A DNA stretch of 64,000 nucleotides. Origin: Streptomyces sp. NBC_00335. GTDB taxonomy: Bacteria; Actinomycetota; Actinomycetes; Streptomycetales; Streptomycetaceae. A program made the translations under genes and the position numbers. Positions 62,999 through 64,000 of the stretch are shown one piece after another; within the stretch, counting starts at the first letter, position 1, and every line of letters begins with the position of its first letter. The notes beneath the pieces were generated by a model. The model was not told the origin of the DNA. It saw only the letters and a list, made by a program, of their open reading frames with translations, and did not search any database. The stretch is from assembly GCF_036127095.1 (NCBI RefSeq), contig NZ_CP108006.1:3286001-3350000 (forward strand). The letters are read 5' to 3'.

Positions 62999-64000
62999 AT
63001 GCCCGCAGATCTCGCCGTCATCGGACTCGGCCATCTCGGCCTCCCGCTCGCCCAGGCAGCCGTGGCCGCCGGGATCGAGACGGTCGGCTACGACAGCGGT
63101 CCGGCGACGGACTCCACCCTCACCGCCGCCGAGATCCGCCGCATGTCGGCGGCCGGCTTCCGGGTCACCACCAACCCCGCCGAACTGGGCCGGGTCCGCA
63201 CGGCCGTCATCTGCGCCCCCACCCAGCTCGGCGCCGACCGCGCACTCGACCTGTCCGCGGTCGGCGAGGCGGGCCGCACGCTCGCCGCCCGGCTGCGCCC
63301 GCACACCACCGTCATCCTCGAATCGGCCGCCCACCCGGGCGTCACCGAGGATTACCTGCGCCCGATCCTCGAATCGGGCTCCCGCCTGCGCGCCGGCCGG
63401 GACTTCCACCTGGCCTACTCCCCCAGCCGCCTCGACCCCGGCAACCGCACGCACGGCATCTCCAACACCCCCAAGGTCATCGGCGGCCTCACCCCCGCCT
63501 GCACCGAGTCCGCGCACGCCTTCTACGCCCGCCTCACCGACAAGGTGGTCCGCGCCCGCGGCCTGCGCGAGGCCGAAACGGTCCAGCTCCTCGAAACGAA
63601 CTACCGGCACGTCAACATCGCCCTCATGAACGAGATGGCCGTGCTCTGCCACGACCTGGGCGTGGACCTGTGGGACGTCATCCGCTGCGCCGAGACCAAG
63701 CCGTACGGGTTCCAGGCCTTCCGCCCCGGCCCCGGAGTCGGCGGCCACGGAGTCCCCCTCGACCCCAACTACCTCCCCCACACCACCCGCACCCCGGGCC
63801 ACCCGTTGCGCATGGTCGGTCTGGCGCAGGAGATCAACGACCGGATGCCGCAGTACGTCATCCAGCGCAGCGCCACCCTGCTCAACGAGCACGGCAAGTC
63901 CGCGCGCGGCGCCCGCGTCCTCCTCCTGGGCGTCACCTACAAGCCGGACCTCGCCGACCAGGAGGGCTCCCCGGCCCGCGAGATCGCCAGCCGCCTCCTC
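62999..64000 (+). CDS. UDP-sugar dehydrogenase-like protein lacking the catalytic Cys (3' end outside window)
   Basis: The first 334 residues of a nucleotide-sugar dehydrogenase homologue. Rossmann motif LAVIGLGHLGLPLAQA, YSPSRLDPGNR where active enzymes have a SPER-type motif, the central Lys region AETKPYGFQAF, and start of the C-terminal domain RVLLLGVTYKPDLAD. In active enzymes the nucleophile sits in GGHC(I/V)P; here the motif is GVGGHGVPLDPNYL with Gly251 (codon GGA at 63749-63751). The start ATG at 62999 has AGGGA upstream. It may not oxidise sugars at all. Confidence 0.85.
   Translation, partial: MPADLAVIGLGHLGLPLAQAAVAAGIETVGYDSGPATDSTLTAAEIRRMSAAGFRVTTNPAELGRVRTAVICAPTQLGADRALDLSAVGEAGRTLAARLRPHTTVILESAAHPGVTEDYLRPILESGSRLRAGRDFHLAYSPSRLDPGNRTHGISNTPKVIGGLTPACTESAHAFYARLTDKVVRARGLREAETVQLLETNYRHVNIALMNEMAVLCHDLGVDLWDVIRCAETKPYGFQAFRPGPGVGGHGVPLDPNYLPHTTRTPGHPLRMVGLAQEINDRMPQYVIQRSATLLNEHGKSARGARVLLLGVTYKPDLADQEGSPAREIASRLL

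Overview
The window is a 64 kb piece of a Streptomyces chromosome, from the conserved core rather than the arms. The evidence is very high G+C with almost only G/C third positions, many GTG starts, Pro/Ala/Gly-rich linkers, families typical of streptomycetes (DUF3017, DUF6350, PspC histidine kinase, NlpC/P60 hydrolases, stacked Ser/Thr kinases), and a run of primary-metabolism genes (mdh, folD, purHN, sucCD, icmB, pcrA, guaA, glpD) that I recognise as syntenic in this genus. I see no rRNA, tRNA, phage or IS element. Most genes are on the minus strand.

Layout. 1-2.6 kb: the tail of a DMT-type transporter, then a MocR-type regulator divergent from an AhpD-like protein. 2.6-6 kb: a three-gene membrane operon in which two proteins share a 12-residue Asn/Gly/Ser motif. 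6-13 kb: mdh, folD with a DUF3017 gene, and purN-purH. 13-17 kb: a DUF6350 membrane protein divergent from an XRE/sigma-like/transmembrane fusion. 17-19.2 kb: sucCD. 19.5-28 kb: a two-armed cluster with MoxR ATPase, DUF5682 and VWA genes on one strand and SWIM-finger and DUF5691 genes on the other. 28-31.6 kb: a foldback element, icmB, a lipase and an M23 endopeptidase. 31.6-38.2 kb: pcrA and an envelope cluster (two NlpC/P60 hydrolases around a secreted protein and a sortase). 38.2-43.7 kb: a two-component pair, PspC-type and other membrane proteins. 43.8-47 kb: a class II aldolase homologue lacking its metal ligands, guaA, and a chorismate mutase behind an apparent attenuator. 47-52.7 kb: an LADTG surface protein, a GMC oxidoreductase and a succinate-semialdehyde dehydrogenase. 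52.9-60.7 kb: three kinase-type membrane proteins in a row. 60.9-64 kb: glpD and the start of a nucleotide-sugar dehydrogenase homologue.

The observations I value most: (1) the MoxR/DUF5682/VWA and SWIM/DUF5691 arms diverge from a 10-bp inverted repeat whose half-sites both match the RecA-independent DNA-damage promoter motif TTGTCRGTG-N8-TAnnnT, and a weaker match lies directly before pcrA; (2) a Phe/Tyr-containing 22-codon leader peptide plus a perfect 17-bp hairpin precedes chorismate mutase; (3) adjacent genes at 3.9-6 kb share a motif resembling amyloid-type signalling sequences; (4) a pseudokinase carries an insertion of about 530 low-complexity residues in the middle of its kinase fold; (5) two enzyme homologues have lost key residues (aldolase metal ligands; the dehydrogenase catalytic Cys); (6) a 129-bp foldback element contains three evenly spaced GTAGAGC repeats. 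All functional statements come from reading the sequence without a database search.
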